From: Pseudomonas poae
GTDB lineage: Bacteria; Pseudomonadota; Gammaproteobacteria; Pseudomonadales; Pseudomonadaceae
Reading direction: 5' to 3'
Length of the DNA: 64,000 nt
Assembly: GCA_028869255.1 (NCBI GenBank)
Contig: CP110972.1
Location: 3,043,001-3,107,000, forward strand
Notes under the pieces: generated by a model
What the model was told of the DNA's origin: nothing
What the model saw: only the letters and a program-made list of their open reading frames with translations
The model's database searches: none
Program-made: the position numbers and the translations under genes
Part shown: positions 57,199 through 64,000 of the stretch, one piece after another
How positions within the stretch are numbered: position 1 is the first letter of the stretch
How the letters are laid out: each line of letters starts with the position of its first letter

Positions 57199-59028
57199 AT
57201 GTATGAACTACTAGAGTCAGTGAACAACCCTGCGTGCCTGCGCAGTTTGCACCCTGCAGCCTTGGGGCCTTTGGCACATGAACTGCGGGCATTTATCCTG
57301 CAGAGCGTCAGCGCCACAGGCGGCCATCTGTCGGCCAACCTGGGCACCGTCGAGCTGACCATCGCCCTGCATTACGTGTTCGACACCCCGGATGACCGGA
57401 TTGTCTGGGACGTAGGGCACCAGGCGTATGCCCACAAGATCCTCACCGGGCGCCGCAACGACATGCCTGGCCTTCGTCAGCTTGGCGGGATTTCGGGGTT
57501 TCCGCGCCGGTGCGAGTCAGGCTACGACTGTTTCGGTACCGCCCATTCCAGCACCTCGATTTCGGCCGCCCTGGGCATGGCCCTGGCTGCTCGTAACCTG
57601 GGGCACCCGCGCCATTGCATCGCCGTAATCGGTGACGGTGCCCTGAGCGGCGGCATGGCCTTCGAGGCACTCAATAATGCGGGGCTGTTCCGTGACCTGC
57701 CGTTTCTGGTGATCCTCAATGACAACGACATGTCGATCTCGCCGTCGGTGGGCATGCTGCGCGAACACCTGGGCGCGTTGACCGCCGACCGTCATGGCAG
57801 CCACGACCCCAGTGTGTTCAAGGCACTGGGCCTGGGCTACCACGGCCCTATCGACGGGCATGACCTGAGCGAACTGGTGGACACGTTGCGTCGCCTGAAA
57901 AACCAGCGGGGCCCACAGCTGCTGCACATCATCACCGAAAAAGGCCACGGCTACTCGCCCGCTGCCGCCGACCCGGTGCTGTATCACGGGCCGGGCAAGT
58001 TTGACCCGATCCAAGGGATTCGCCCGGCGGCTCCCGGCGCGCTCACCTACACCCAGGTGTTCGGCCAGTGGCTGGCGGATGAAGCCGCGCGCGACCCACG
58101 GCTGGTGGTGATCACCCCAGCCATGCGCGAAGGCTCCGGGCTGGTGGCGTTCGAGCGACAGTTTGCCGAGCGTTACTTTGATGTAGGGATCGCCGAGCAG
58201 CACGCGCTGACCTTCGCCGCCGGCCTCGCCGCCGATGGCATGAAGCCGGTGGTGGCCATCTACTCGACGTTCCTGCAACGCGGTTATGACCAACTGATCC
58301 ACGACATAGCCCTGCAGCAACTGCCGGTGGTGTTTGCCATCGACCGCGCCGGCATCGTGGGGGCAGACGGTGCCACCCATATGGGTGCCTTCGATATCGC
58401 TTACTTGCGCTGCGTCCCCCATCTCACCGTGATGGCGCCCGCCGACGAGCAGGAGTGTCGGCAGATGCTGCACACCGCTCTGCAGCAATCGGGGCCTTGC
58501 GCCGTGCGCTACCCTCGGGGTTCGGGCAGCGGTATCGCGCCTTCACCCGAGCTGACCGAGCTGGCGGTGGGCAAGGGCGAAATCCGCCGCGTCTGCACCC
58601 AGCCCCACGGCAAACGTATCGCCATCCTGGCCTTTGGTTCAATGACGCTAAGGGCGGTGGCAGCGGCAGAATTGCTCGACGCCACCCTGGCCAACATGCG
58701 CTTTATCAAACCGCTGGACCACACCCTGCTCCAGACGCTGGCACGCGAGCATGATTGGCTGGTGACGGTTGAAGAAGGCTGCGTGATGGGCGGCGCCGGC
58801 TCGGCCTGCCTGGAATACCTGGCCAGCCAGAACCTGCGGCCTCCCCTGCTGCTGCTGGGCCTGCCCGACCACTTTATCGAACACGGTACACCTGAGCAGC
58901 TCCTGAGCCAGTGCGGCCTGGACGCCGAGGGCATCACGCAGGCGATACAGCGCTTCGCCGATGAGCACCAGCTGGGTTACCCATTGCCCAGCACCGCACC
59001 GGCCTACCACGCGAGGGCCTGCACATGA
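57199..59028 (+). CDS. dxs: 1-deoxy-D-xylulose-5-phosphate synthase, locus-specific copy
   Basis: 609 residues. Thiamine-diphosphate enzyme that condenses pyruvate and glyceraldehyde 3-phosphate to DXP, the flux-controlling entry of the MEP pathway. Visible motifs are [20 protein letters not shown], the TPP/metal motif [32 protein letters not shown] with the catalytic Glu, and [16 protein letters not shown] chose ATG 57199, which has GGAG nine bases upstream; an ATG at 57190 and a GTG at 57154 are in frame but less well placed. The N-terminus is slightly shorter than in housekeeping Dxs proteins (~620-635). Its stop overlaps the ispH start (ATGA). Its base composition is GC-rich, unlike the preceding terpene synthase gene. 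Pseudomonas normally keeps dxs beside ispA and xseB, so this is an extra copy. Confidence 0.94.
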   Translation: MYELLESVNNPACLRSLHPAALGPLAHELRAFILQSVSATGGHLSANLGTVELTIALHYVFDTPDDRIVWDVGHQAYAHKILTGRRNDMPGLRQLGGISGFPRRCESGYDCFGTAHSSTSISAALGMALAARNLGHPRHCIAVIGDGALSGGMAFEALNNAGLFRDLPFLVILNDNDMSISPSVGMLREHLGALTADRHGSHDPSVFKALGLGYHGPIDGHDLSELVDTLRRLKNQRGPQLLHIITEKGHGYSPAAADPVLYHGPGKFDPIQGIRPAAPGALTYTQVFGQWLADEAARDPRLVVITPAMREGSGLVAFERQFAERYFDVGIAEQHALTFAAGLAADGMKPVVAIYSTFLQRGYDQLIHDIALQQLPVVFAIDRAGIVGADGATHMGAFDIAYLRCVPHLTVMAPADEQECRQMLHTALQQSGPCAVRYPRGSGSGIAPSPELTELAVGKGEIRRVCTQPHGKRIAILAFGSMTLRAVAAAELLDATLANMRFIKPLDHTLLQTLAREHDWLVTVEEGCVMGGAGSACLEYLASQNLRPPLLLLGLPDHFIEHGTPEQLLSQCGLDAEGITQAIQRFADEHQLGYPLPSTAPAYHARACT

Positions 59029-59954
59029 ACATTATCCTGGCTCAGCCCCGGGGCTTCTGTGCGGGCGTGGTACGCGCCATCGACACGGTTGAACAGGCCC
59101 TGGAACGCTTCGGCGCCCCCGTCTACGTGCGCCATGAAATCGTGCATAACCGCCATGTAGTGAAGTCACTGCGCGACCGGGGCGCCGTATTTGTCGAGGA
59201 CCTGGAACAGGTGCCGGTAGGTGCGGTGACTATTTTCAGCGCACATGGGGTGGCGCAAGCGGTGGAACATCAGGCTTCGCAGCGTGAACTCCACGTGCTC
59301 GATGCCACCTGCCCGCTGGTGACCAAAGTGCACCTGCATGGGCGCCAATACGCTGCAAAGGGATACCAGTTGGTCCTGATCGGCGAGCATGGCCACCCGG
59401 AAGTCATCGGCATCCAGGGTCAGGTCGACGCGCCGATCACCTTGATCCAGACCGTCGAACAGGTGCAGGCCCTGATGTTTCCTGCCAACACGCCGTTGGC
59501 CTACCTCACCCAGACCACCTTGAGTGTCGATGCCACACGTAACGTGATCGATGCCTTGAAGCAACGCTATCCGCAGCTTGTCGGGCCGGCCAGCCGCGAC
59601 ATCTGCTATGCGGTACAGAACCGTCAGCAGGCCGTGCGTGAGCTGTGCACCCAGGCGGATGTGTTGCTCGTGGTCGGCAGCCCCAACAGCGCCAACGCCG
59701 TGACCTTGTGCGCACTGGCCAACGAGAGCGGCACGCCCAGCTACCTGGTGGCCGACGGCAACGAGGTAGATGCGAACTGGTTTACCCCGCAGATGAGCGT
59801 GGGAATCAGCGCCGGTGCGTCAACCCCGGAGGCTTCGGTGCAAGACGTCATCGCGGCCCTGGCGCGCATTGCACCGCTGCACATCCAGACCTTGCCAGGT
59901 CGCGAGGAACACGTGCAGTTTCGCCCGCCAGCCGGCCTGATTGCGCGGCAATAG
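59025..59954 (+). CDS. ispH: 4-hydroxy-3-methylbut-2-enyl diphosphate reductase, locus-specific copy
   Basis: 309 residues. Iron-sulfur enzyme making IPP and DMAPP in the last MEP step. The three cluster cysteines are at 12 ([11 protein letters not shown]), 96 ([11 protein letters not shown]) and 194 ([10 protein letters not shown]). Substrate-binding histidines are in [20 protein letters not shown] and IGEHGHPEV (with the catalytic Glu), and the serine/asparagine set is in GSPNSANA and [10 protein letters not shown]. The start overlaps the dxs stop by 4 bp, showing translational coupling. The housekeeping Pseudomonas ispH lies with lspA and fkpB, so this is a second copy. ispG follows after 18 bp with GAGGAG as ribosome site. 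Confidence 0.95.
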   Translation: MNIILAQPRGFCAGVVRAIDTVEQALERFGAPVYVRHEIVHNRHVVKSLRDRGAVFVEDLEQVPVGAVTIFSAHGVAQAVEHQASQRELHVLDATCPLVTKVHLHGRQYAAKGYQLVLIGEHGHPEVIGIQGQVDAPITLIQTVEQVQALMFPANTPLAYLTQTTLSVDATRNVIDALKQRYPQLVGPASRDICYAVQNRQQAVRELCTQADVLLVVGSPNSANAVTLCALANESGTPSYLVADGNEVDANWFTPQMSVGISAGASTPEASVQDVIAALARIAPLHIQTLPGREEHVQFRPPAGLIARQ

Positions 59955-59972
59955 GCCCGAGGAGTTACCACC

Positions 59973-61250
59973 ATGAACATCCCGATTGCGCGTCGCCTCA
60001 CGCGTCAAGTACAGATCGGCAACGTGTGCCTGGGCAGCGACGCACCGATTGTGGTCCAGGCCATGACCAATACCGACACCGCCGATGCCCACGCCACCGC
60101 CGCGCAGGTCGAAAGCCTGGCCCGTGCCGGTGCGGAGCTGGTGCGCATCACCGTTAACGGCCACGAGGCGGCCGCCCAGGTGGCGACCATCCGCGAACTG
60201 CTGGATCGGCGCAATCTCGATGTACCGTTGGTGGGCGACTTTCACTTCAACGGCCATCGCCTGCTGGCCACGTACCCGGAATGTGCCCAGGCCCTGGCCA
60301 AGTACCGGATCAACCCCGGCAATGTCGGCAAGGGCGCACGGCGCGATGAACAGTTCTGCCAGATGATCGAAGTGGCCTGTCGGTATGACAAACCGGTGCG
60401 CATAGGCGTCAACTGGGGCAGCCTCGACCCGGACCTGTTGGCGCGCATGATGGATGCCAACGCCGCCCTCCCCGCACCGCTGGCGGCCGACGCAGTGATG
60501 CGAGAGGCACTGGTGGTGTCGGCGCTGGACAATGCCCACCGGGCAATCGAGGTGGGGTTGCCGGCCGATCATATTGTGTTGTCGGCCAAGGTCAGCCATG
60601 TGCAGGACCTGATCGCGGTGTATCGCAACCTGGCGGCGCGCTGCGATTTCCCGCTGCACCTTGGGTTGACCGAGGCCGGCTTGGGCTCCAAAGGGATCGT
60701 CGCCTCAACGGCGGCCCTGGCCGTGCTGCTGCAGGAAGGTATCGGCGACACCCTGCGCATTTCCCTCACCCCTGACCCCGGGGGTGAACGGTCCAAGGAG
60801 GTGCAGGTCGCCCAACAGATTCTGCAAACCATGGGTTTGCGTGCCTTTACGCCGCAAGTGGTGGCGTGCCCGGGGTGCGGGCGAACCACCAGCGTGTTTT
60901 TCCAGGAACTGGCGCAGCGTATCGAAAGCTACCTGCGCGAGCAGACGCCGCTGTGGCGTAGCCGTTATCCCGGCGTCGAGCGCATGCAGGTCGCGGTCAT
61001 GGGCTGTGTGGTCAATGGCCCCGGAGAAAGCCGTTTGGCCGATATCGGCATTTCTTTGCCCGGTGCCGGGGAACATCCCAGCGCACCGGTCTATATAGAT
61101 GGCGAACGGGTGATGACGCTGAAGGGGCCGACCATCGCCGAGGATTTCATCTGCCTGTTGGAGGCTTATGTGGCCGCGCGCTATGGCCTTCAGCATCAGG
61201 CTTTGCAGGCACTGCTCTCAGCCCAGTCGCCGATAGCCCAACAGCGCTGA
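59973..61250 (+). CDS. ispG: 4-hydroxy-3-methylbut-2-en-1-yl diphosphate synthase, long-type copy
   Basis: 425 residues. Iron-sulfur enzyme converting MEcPP to HMBPP. Motifs include [19 protein letters not shown] at the N-terminus, [23 protein letters not shown], the cluster cysteines in [10 protein letters not shown] and [11 protein letters not shown]. The usual Pseudomonas IspG is about 370 residues, with ACPSCSRQ and no [13 protein letters not shown] segment. This protein has that extra block and GCGRTTS, resembling the longer IspG of beta- and alphaproteobacteria (from memory of those families). It is therefore probably foreign. It is the last gene of the TPS-dxs-ispH-ispG run, and its 3' end overlaps the convergent MFS gene by about 33 bp. 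Confidence 0.94.
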   Translation: MNIPIARRLTRQVQIGNVCLGSDAPIVVQAMTNTDTADAHATAAQVESLARAGAELVRITVNGHEAAAQVATIRELLDRRNLDVPLVGDFHFNGHRLLATYPECAQALAKYRINPGNVGKGARRDEQFCQMIEVACRYDKPVRIGVNWGSLDPDLLARMMDANAALPAPLAADAVMREALVVSALDNAHRAIEVGLPADHIVLSAKVSHVQDLIAVYRNLAARCDFPLHLGLTEAGLGSKGIVASTAALAVLLQEGIGDTLRISLTPDPGGERSKEVQVAQQILQTMGLRAFTPQVVACPGCGRTTSVFFQELAQRIESYLREQTPLWRSRYPGVERMQVAVMGCVVNGPGESRLADIGISLPGAGEHPSAPVYIDGERVMTLKGPTIAEDFICLLEAYVAARYGLQHQALQALLSAQSPIAQQR

Positions 61251-62390
61251 GCCCAGCACCACCGCCCCCGCCGCCAACGCGACCCAGAACCCGCTGGTAG
61301 CGCCAAAGTGGTCGATCATCCAGCCGGAGCTGGCGGCGCCGATGGCCACGCCGATGCTGAGGCCGGTGATCAGCCAAGTCATGCCTTCGGTCAGGCGGCT
61401 CGGCGGCACGATGCGCTCTACCAGCGCCATGGACACGATCAGCGTGGGCGCGAAGAACAGGCCGGAAATGAAGATCGCGACCGCCAGGCCGGGAATATTG
61501 TTCACCAGCAGCAACGGCAAGGTGGTCAGTGCCGTGGCCACACCACAGAACAGAAATTGCCGGGGCAGCGGCGCCTCGAGTTTGAGTGTGCCGAACGCCA
61601 ACCCTGCCAGGCATGAGCCGATGGCGTACACCGACAGCACGATACTCGCCGCCGCCGGCTGGCCCTGATGCTGGGCGAAGGCCACGCTGACCACATCCAC
61701 CACACCGACAATCACGCCCATGGCCAGCAGCAGGATCATCAGGATCAACACCGAGGGCGAGGCGATCAGCCAGCCACCGTGATGCTCATGGTGTTCGTGC
61801 ACCGCAGGTTCGGTGTCGCGTTGCAGCACAAACGTGGTGACGCCCACCGCCAACAGCAATGCCGCGACCAAAGGCCCGGCTTCGGGAAACAGCACGACGC
61901 TGAGCCCTACCGAGATCGGTGGGCCGATGATAAAACACACCTCGTCCAGTACCGACTCCAGGGCAAACGCGGTTTGCAGTTTGGGCTGGCCGCGGTACAA
62001 CTCGGTCCAGCGTGCGCGCACCATGGCCGACATGTTGGGCATGCAACCGGCCAGGGCGGCGAACAGGAACAGCGTCCAGCTCGGTGCCTGCAAACGGGTG
62101 CACAGCAACAGCATCAGCAACGCGCCACCGCCGATCAGCGCGGCGACCGGCAGCACCCTGCCCTGGCTGTAGCGGTCGACCAGACGTGAAACCTGCGGCG
62201 CGCAAAACGCCGTGGCCAAGGCAAACACCGCCGCTACCGAACCGGCCAGGCCATAACCGCCGTGCACTTGCGACAGCATGGTGATCAAGCCGATACCGGT
62301 CATCGACACCGGCATGCGCGCCAGCATGCCCGCCAGTACAAAAGCCCGGGCGCCGGGAACCTGGAACAACTCGGCGTAGGGGTTTGCCAT
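61218..62390 (-). CDS. MFS transporter
   Basis: About 390 residues, inner membrane, with roughly twelve hydrophobic segments (for example [73 protein letters not shown]). Between the two halves is a short polar, histidine-rich loop (HEHHEHHGG). [14 protein letters not shown] resembles the cytoplasmic loop-2 motif of the superfamily. The substrate cannot be predicted. I chose ATG 62390; a GTG three bases upstream is also in frame. It lies 40 bp after the MATE gene in the same direction, so they may be co-transcribed. Convergent and slightly overlapping with ispG; no direct evidence ties it to terpene export. Confidence 0.85.
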   Translation of the reverse strand: MANPYAELFQVPGARAFVLAGMLARMPVSMTGIGLITMLSQVHGGYGLAGSVAAVFALATAFCAPQVSRLVDRYSQGRVLPVAALIGGGALLMLLLCTRLQAPSWTLFLFAALAGCMPNMSAMVRARWTELYRGQPKLQTAFALESVLDEVCFIIGPPISVGLSVVLFPEAGPLVAALLLAVGVTTFVLQRDTEPAVHEHHEHHGGWLIASPSVLILMILLLAMGVIVGVVDVVSVAFAQHQGQPAAASIVLSVYAIGSCLAGLAFGTLKLEAPLPRQFLFCGVATALTTLPLLLVNNIPGLAVAIFISGLFFAPTLIVSMALVERIVPPSRLTEGMTWLITGLSIGVAIGAASSGWMIDHFGATSGFWVALAAGAVVLGSALLGYRRLG

Positions 62391-62430
62391 CACTTAAAAG
62401 CCTTCTGTCCTGAAGTTGCGCATCCTTTTA

Positions 62431-63785
62431 TCACACCAGGCGCTTGATCTGTTTATGCCGCCACACCAACCGGTAGTACGCGGTCTGCAACCCCAGCATC
62501 GCCAGGTAGGTCACCGGAAACGCCATCCACACCCCTTCCAGGCCAAAGTGCGCGTTGAGCAGGTACGCCATCGGCAACTCCACGCACAGCACGCAGAAGA
62601 TCGAGATCGCCACCGGCATCAGCACCACCCCGCTGGCGCGCATGATTCCGCCGATCACGGCCTGGAACCCGAACACCAGGATGCTCCACAACATGATGTG
62701 CAGCAGGTGTTCGGCATTCACCCGCGCAGCGTCATCGGTGATAAACAAACCGAGCAACCAGTGGGACAGCGCGTAGCCCAGCACGATCAAGCCACCGGTC
62801 AGGCAGGTGTTGATCAACAACCCGGTGCGCAGGATCGGCCCGATCCGTTCAAGCCGTCCGGCGCCAATCGCCTGGGCCCCCAGGATCGAAGCGGTGATGG
62901 CAATCGACAGCGCAGGGAACTGCACGTAGTTAACGATCTGCGTCACCGCGCCATAGGCCGCCGTGGCCTGTGAACCGTGGCTGTTGACCAGGGCCAGAAT
63001 CACCAGTTCCGACAGCGACAGCACCACCATCTGCAAACCGGTAGGCAAGCCGATGCGTAGGACTTTGCCCAAAATTACGCGGTCCAGGCGCAAGGCCGCG
63101 AGCAGTTCACGGTCCGGCGCCATCACGTGGTTTTTGTGGCGCAGGCGCAGGATCAGAAACAGCATCGCCGCCGCGTTACCCACCAGGCCCGCGTACACCG
63201 CGCTCTGAATACCCATCGGCGGCAGGCCGATCCAGCCGCGGATCAACGCCGGGGTCAGCAACAGCCCCACCAGGGTCGAGACCATCAACGCCAGCAATGG
63301 CGAAAGGGTGTCACTGACCCCGCGCAGTAACTGGGTGTAGAGGATAAACACCAGCAGCAACGGCATGATCAGCATCATCATCTGGGCATAGCCCACCGCA
63401 TCGTCGAGCACATCCAGCGGTGTGCCCAGTGCCTGCAGCGCCGGGCGCGCAAACAGGCTGCCGAGCACCGCCGCGGTCAGGCCCACCAATGCGCCCAGGG
63501 TCAGGGTCGCGCCGGTGATCGCCTTGACCATGCCGGTTTCCTGCGCCCCCAGGCCTGGCCGATCAACACCGAAGCGCCCGCCCCCAGGCCGATCACCAGG
63601 GCAATAAAGAAGAACACGATGGGGAACATCCCCGACACCGCCGCCAGTGCCTGGGTGCCGAGCATTTGCCCGACATAAATGCCATTGAGCGTGCCGGAAA
63701 AACTCTGCAGGAAATTGGACAGCACCATCGGCGCCAGAAAGATCAGGTAGACCTGCCACAGCGGGCGTTGCAAAGAGCTTTGCAT
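62431..63785 (-). pseudogene. MATE-family efflux transporter (NorM-like), one-base frameshift as sequenced
   Basis: About 451 residues when corrected. Multidrug and toxin extrusion proteins use Na+ or H+ gradients to expel cationic compounds. The N-terminal part (LWQVYLIFLAPMVLSNFLQSF ... NGIYVGQMLGTQALAAVSGMFP ... GLGAGASVLIGQAWG) has the family start. The rest (AQETGMVKAITGATLTLGALVG onward, with LRIGLPTGLQMVVLSLSELVIL later) continues in another frame. The break is at the G-run TGGGGGCG (forward C-run 63546-63550): one more base would give WGAQETG. A missing base in a homopolymer is a typical sequencing artefact. ATG 63785 opens the gene. Confidence 0.85.
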
Positions 63786-63858
63786 GAAAAACGTGGCCTC
63801 GGATAACTAAAGCGTCCGAGGGTTATACCGTAATTGGATCCGATCTTCCTGTGCTTTA

Positions 63859-64000
63859 TCAGGGCATCGGCTCGACCACCAGGCTGGCATTGCGCACCGT
63901 CGCGTTCAGGCGTTGGGCATGCCCTTGCAACACACATTCGGCAATCGCCGGCTCCAGTTCCACCCGCAAACGCCGGCCCAACGCCCGCGCACCAAATCGA
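63859..64000 (-). CDS. C-terminal end of a Clp/Hsp100-like AAA+ ATPase (cut by window edge)
   Basis: Only 46 residues before the stop are visible. FGARALGRRLRVELEPAIAE followed by CVLQG aligns with the ClpB-type C-terminus [20 protein letters not shown] followed by QILSG, with matching GAR, Arg, Glu and Gly positions. The tail ASLVVEPMP fits the usual final strand. It could be a ClpB or ClpV paralogue; the ATPase motifs lie outside the window. It is separated from the MATE gene by 73 bp, and both are on the minus strand. Confidence 0.55.
   Translation of the reverse strand, partial: RFGARALGRRLRVELEPAIAECVLQGHAQRLNATVRNASLVVEPMP

Noticed and set aside
57517..58488. 323-codon minus-strand open frame opposite dxs
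   Set aside because: dxs motifs on the plus strand are complete; the reverse frame is a shadow.
54725..61250. These MEP genes as the housekeeping set
   Set aside because: Neighbours typical of the housekeeping copies (cdsA, lspA, fkpB, hisS, ispA) are absent, ispG is of a different type, and the genes are tied to a terpene synthase. Only a genome search can settle it fully.

Overview
The window is GC-rich DNA from a fluorescent Pseudomonas of the P. fluorescens group. The evidence is a full run of pyoverdine genes (pvdP, pvdM, pvdN, pvdO, pvdF, pvdE, fpvA and two peptide synthetase genes), PvdS-type promoters of the form TAAAT-N16-CGT, Pseudomonas REP hairpins, and a viscosin-family lipopeptide synthetase. 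The pairing of viscBC-type genes with the pyoverdine locus recalls strain SBW25, but that comparison is from memory.

Layout. 1-16213 (minus strand): the start of a viscC-like gene and a complete viscB-like gene. Adenylation codes read Thr-Val-Leu-Ser, then Leu, which match residues 3-7 of viscosin. 16214-17167: no gene; a large imperfect inverted-repeat element containing a REPIN. 17168-27844: pyoverdine maturation, export and uptake genes (pvdP; pvdMNO; pvdF; pvdE; fpvA), with paired divergent PvdS promoters. 27997-53893 (minus strand): two peptide synthetase genes that together encode seven modules. They predict D-Ser-Lys-Gly-fOHOrn-Lys-D-fOHOrn-Ser, closed by a thioesterase. 54103-54716: a hicAB toxin-antitoxin pair. 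54725-61250: a compact terpenoid locus with dxr facing a class I terpene synthase, followed by dxs-ispH-ispG. 61218-63785: an MFS and a MATE transporter on the minus strand. 63859-64000: the 3' end of a Clp/Hsp100-like ATPase.

How the genes work together. The synthetases and PvdF build ferribactin in the cytoplasm. PvdE exports it. PvdP, PvdM, PvdN and PvdO mature it in the periplasm, and FpvA takes up ferri-pyoverdine. The viscB/viscC proteins make most of a cyclic lipopeptide; the initiating viscA-type gene is not in the window.

The most unusual region is the terpenoid locus. A low-GC terpene synthase with every catalytic signature intact is packed with second copies of four MEP-pathway enzymes (dxr, dxs, ispH, ispG), including an ispG of the long type that is not the usual Pseudomonas form. 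It looks like an acquired, self-boosting terpene pathway of unknown product.

Three genes (pvdI-like, fpvA and the MATE gene) each carry one single-base frameshift in the sequence as given. Each is otherwise full length, so base-call errors and genuine mutations both need to be considered.
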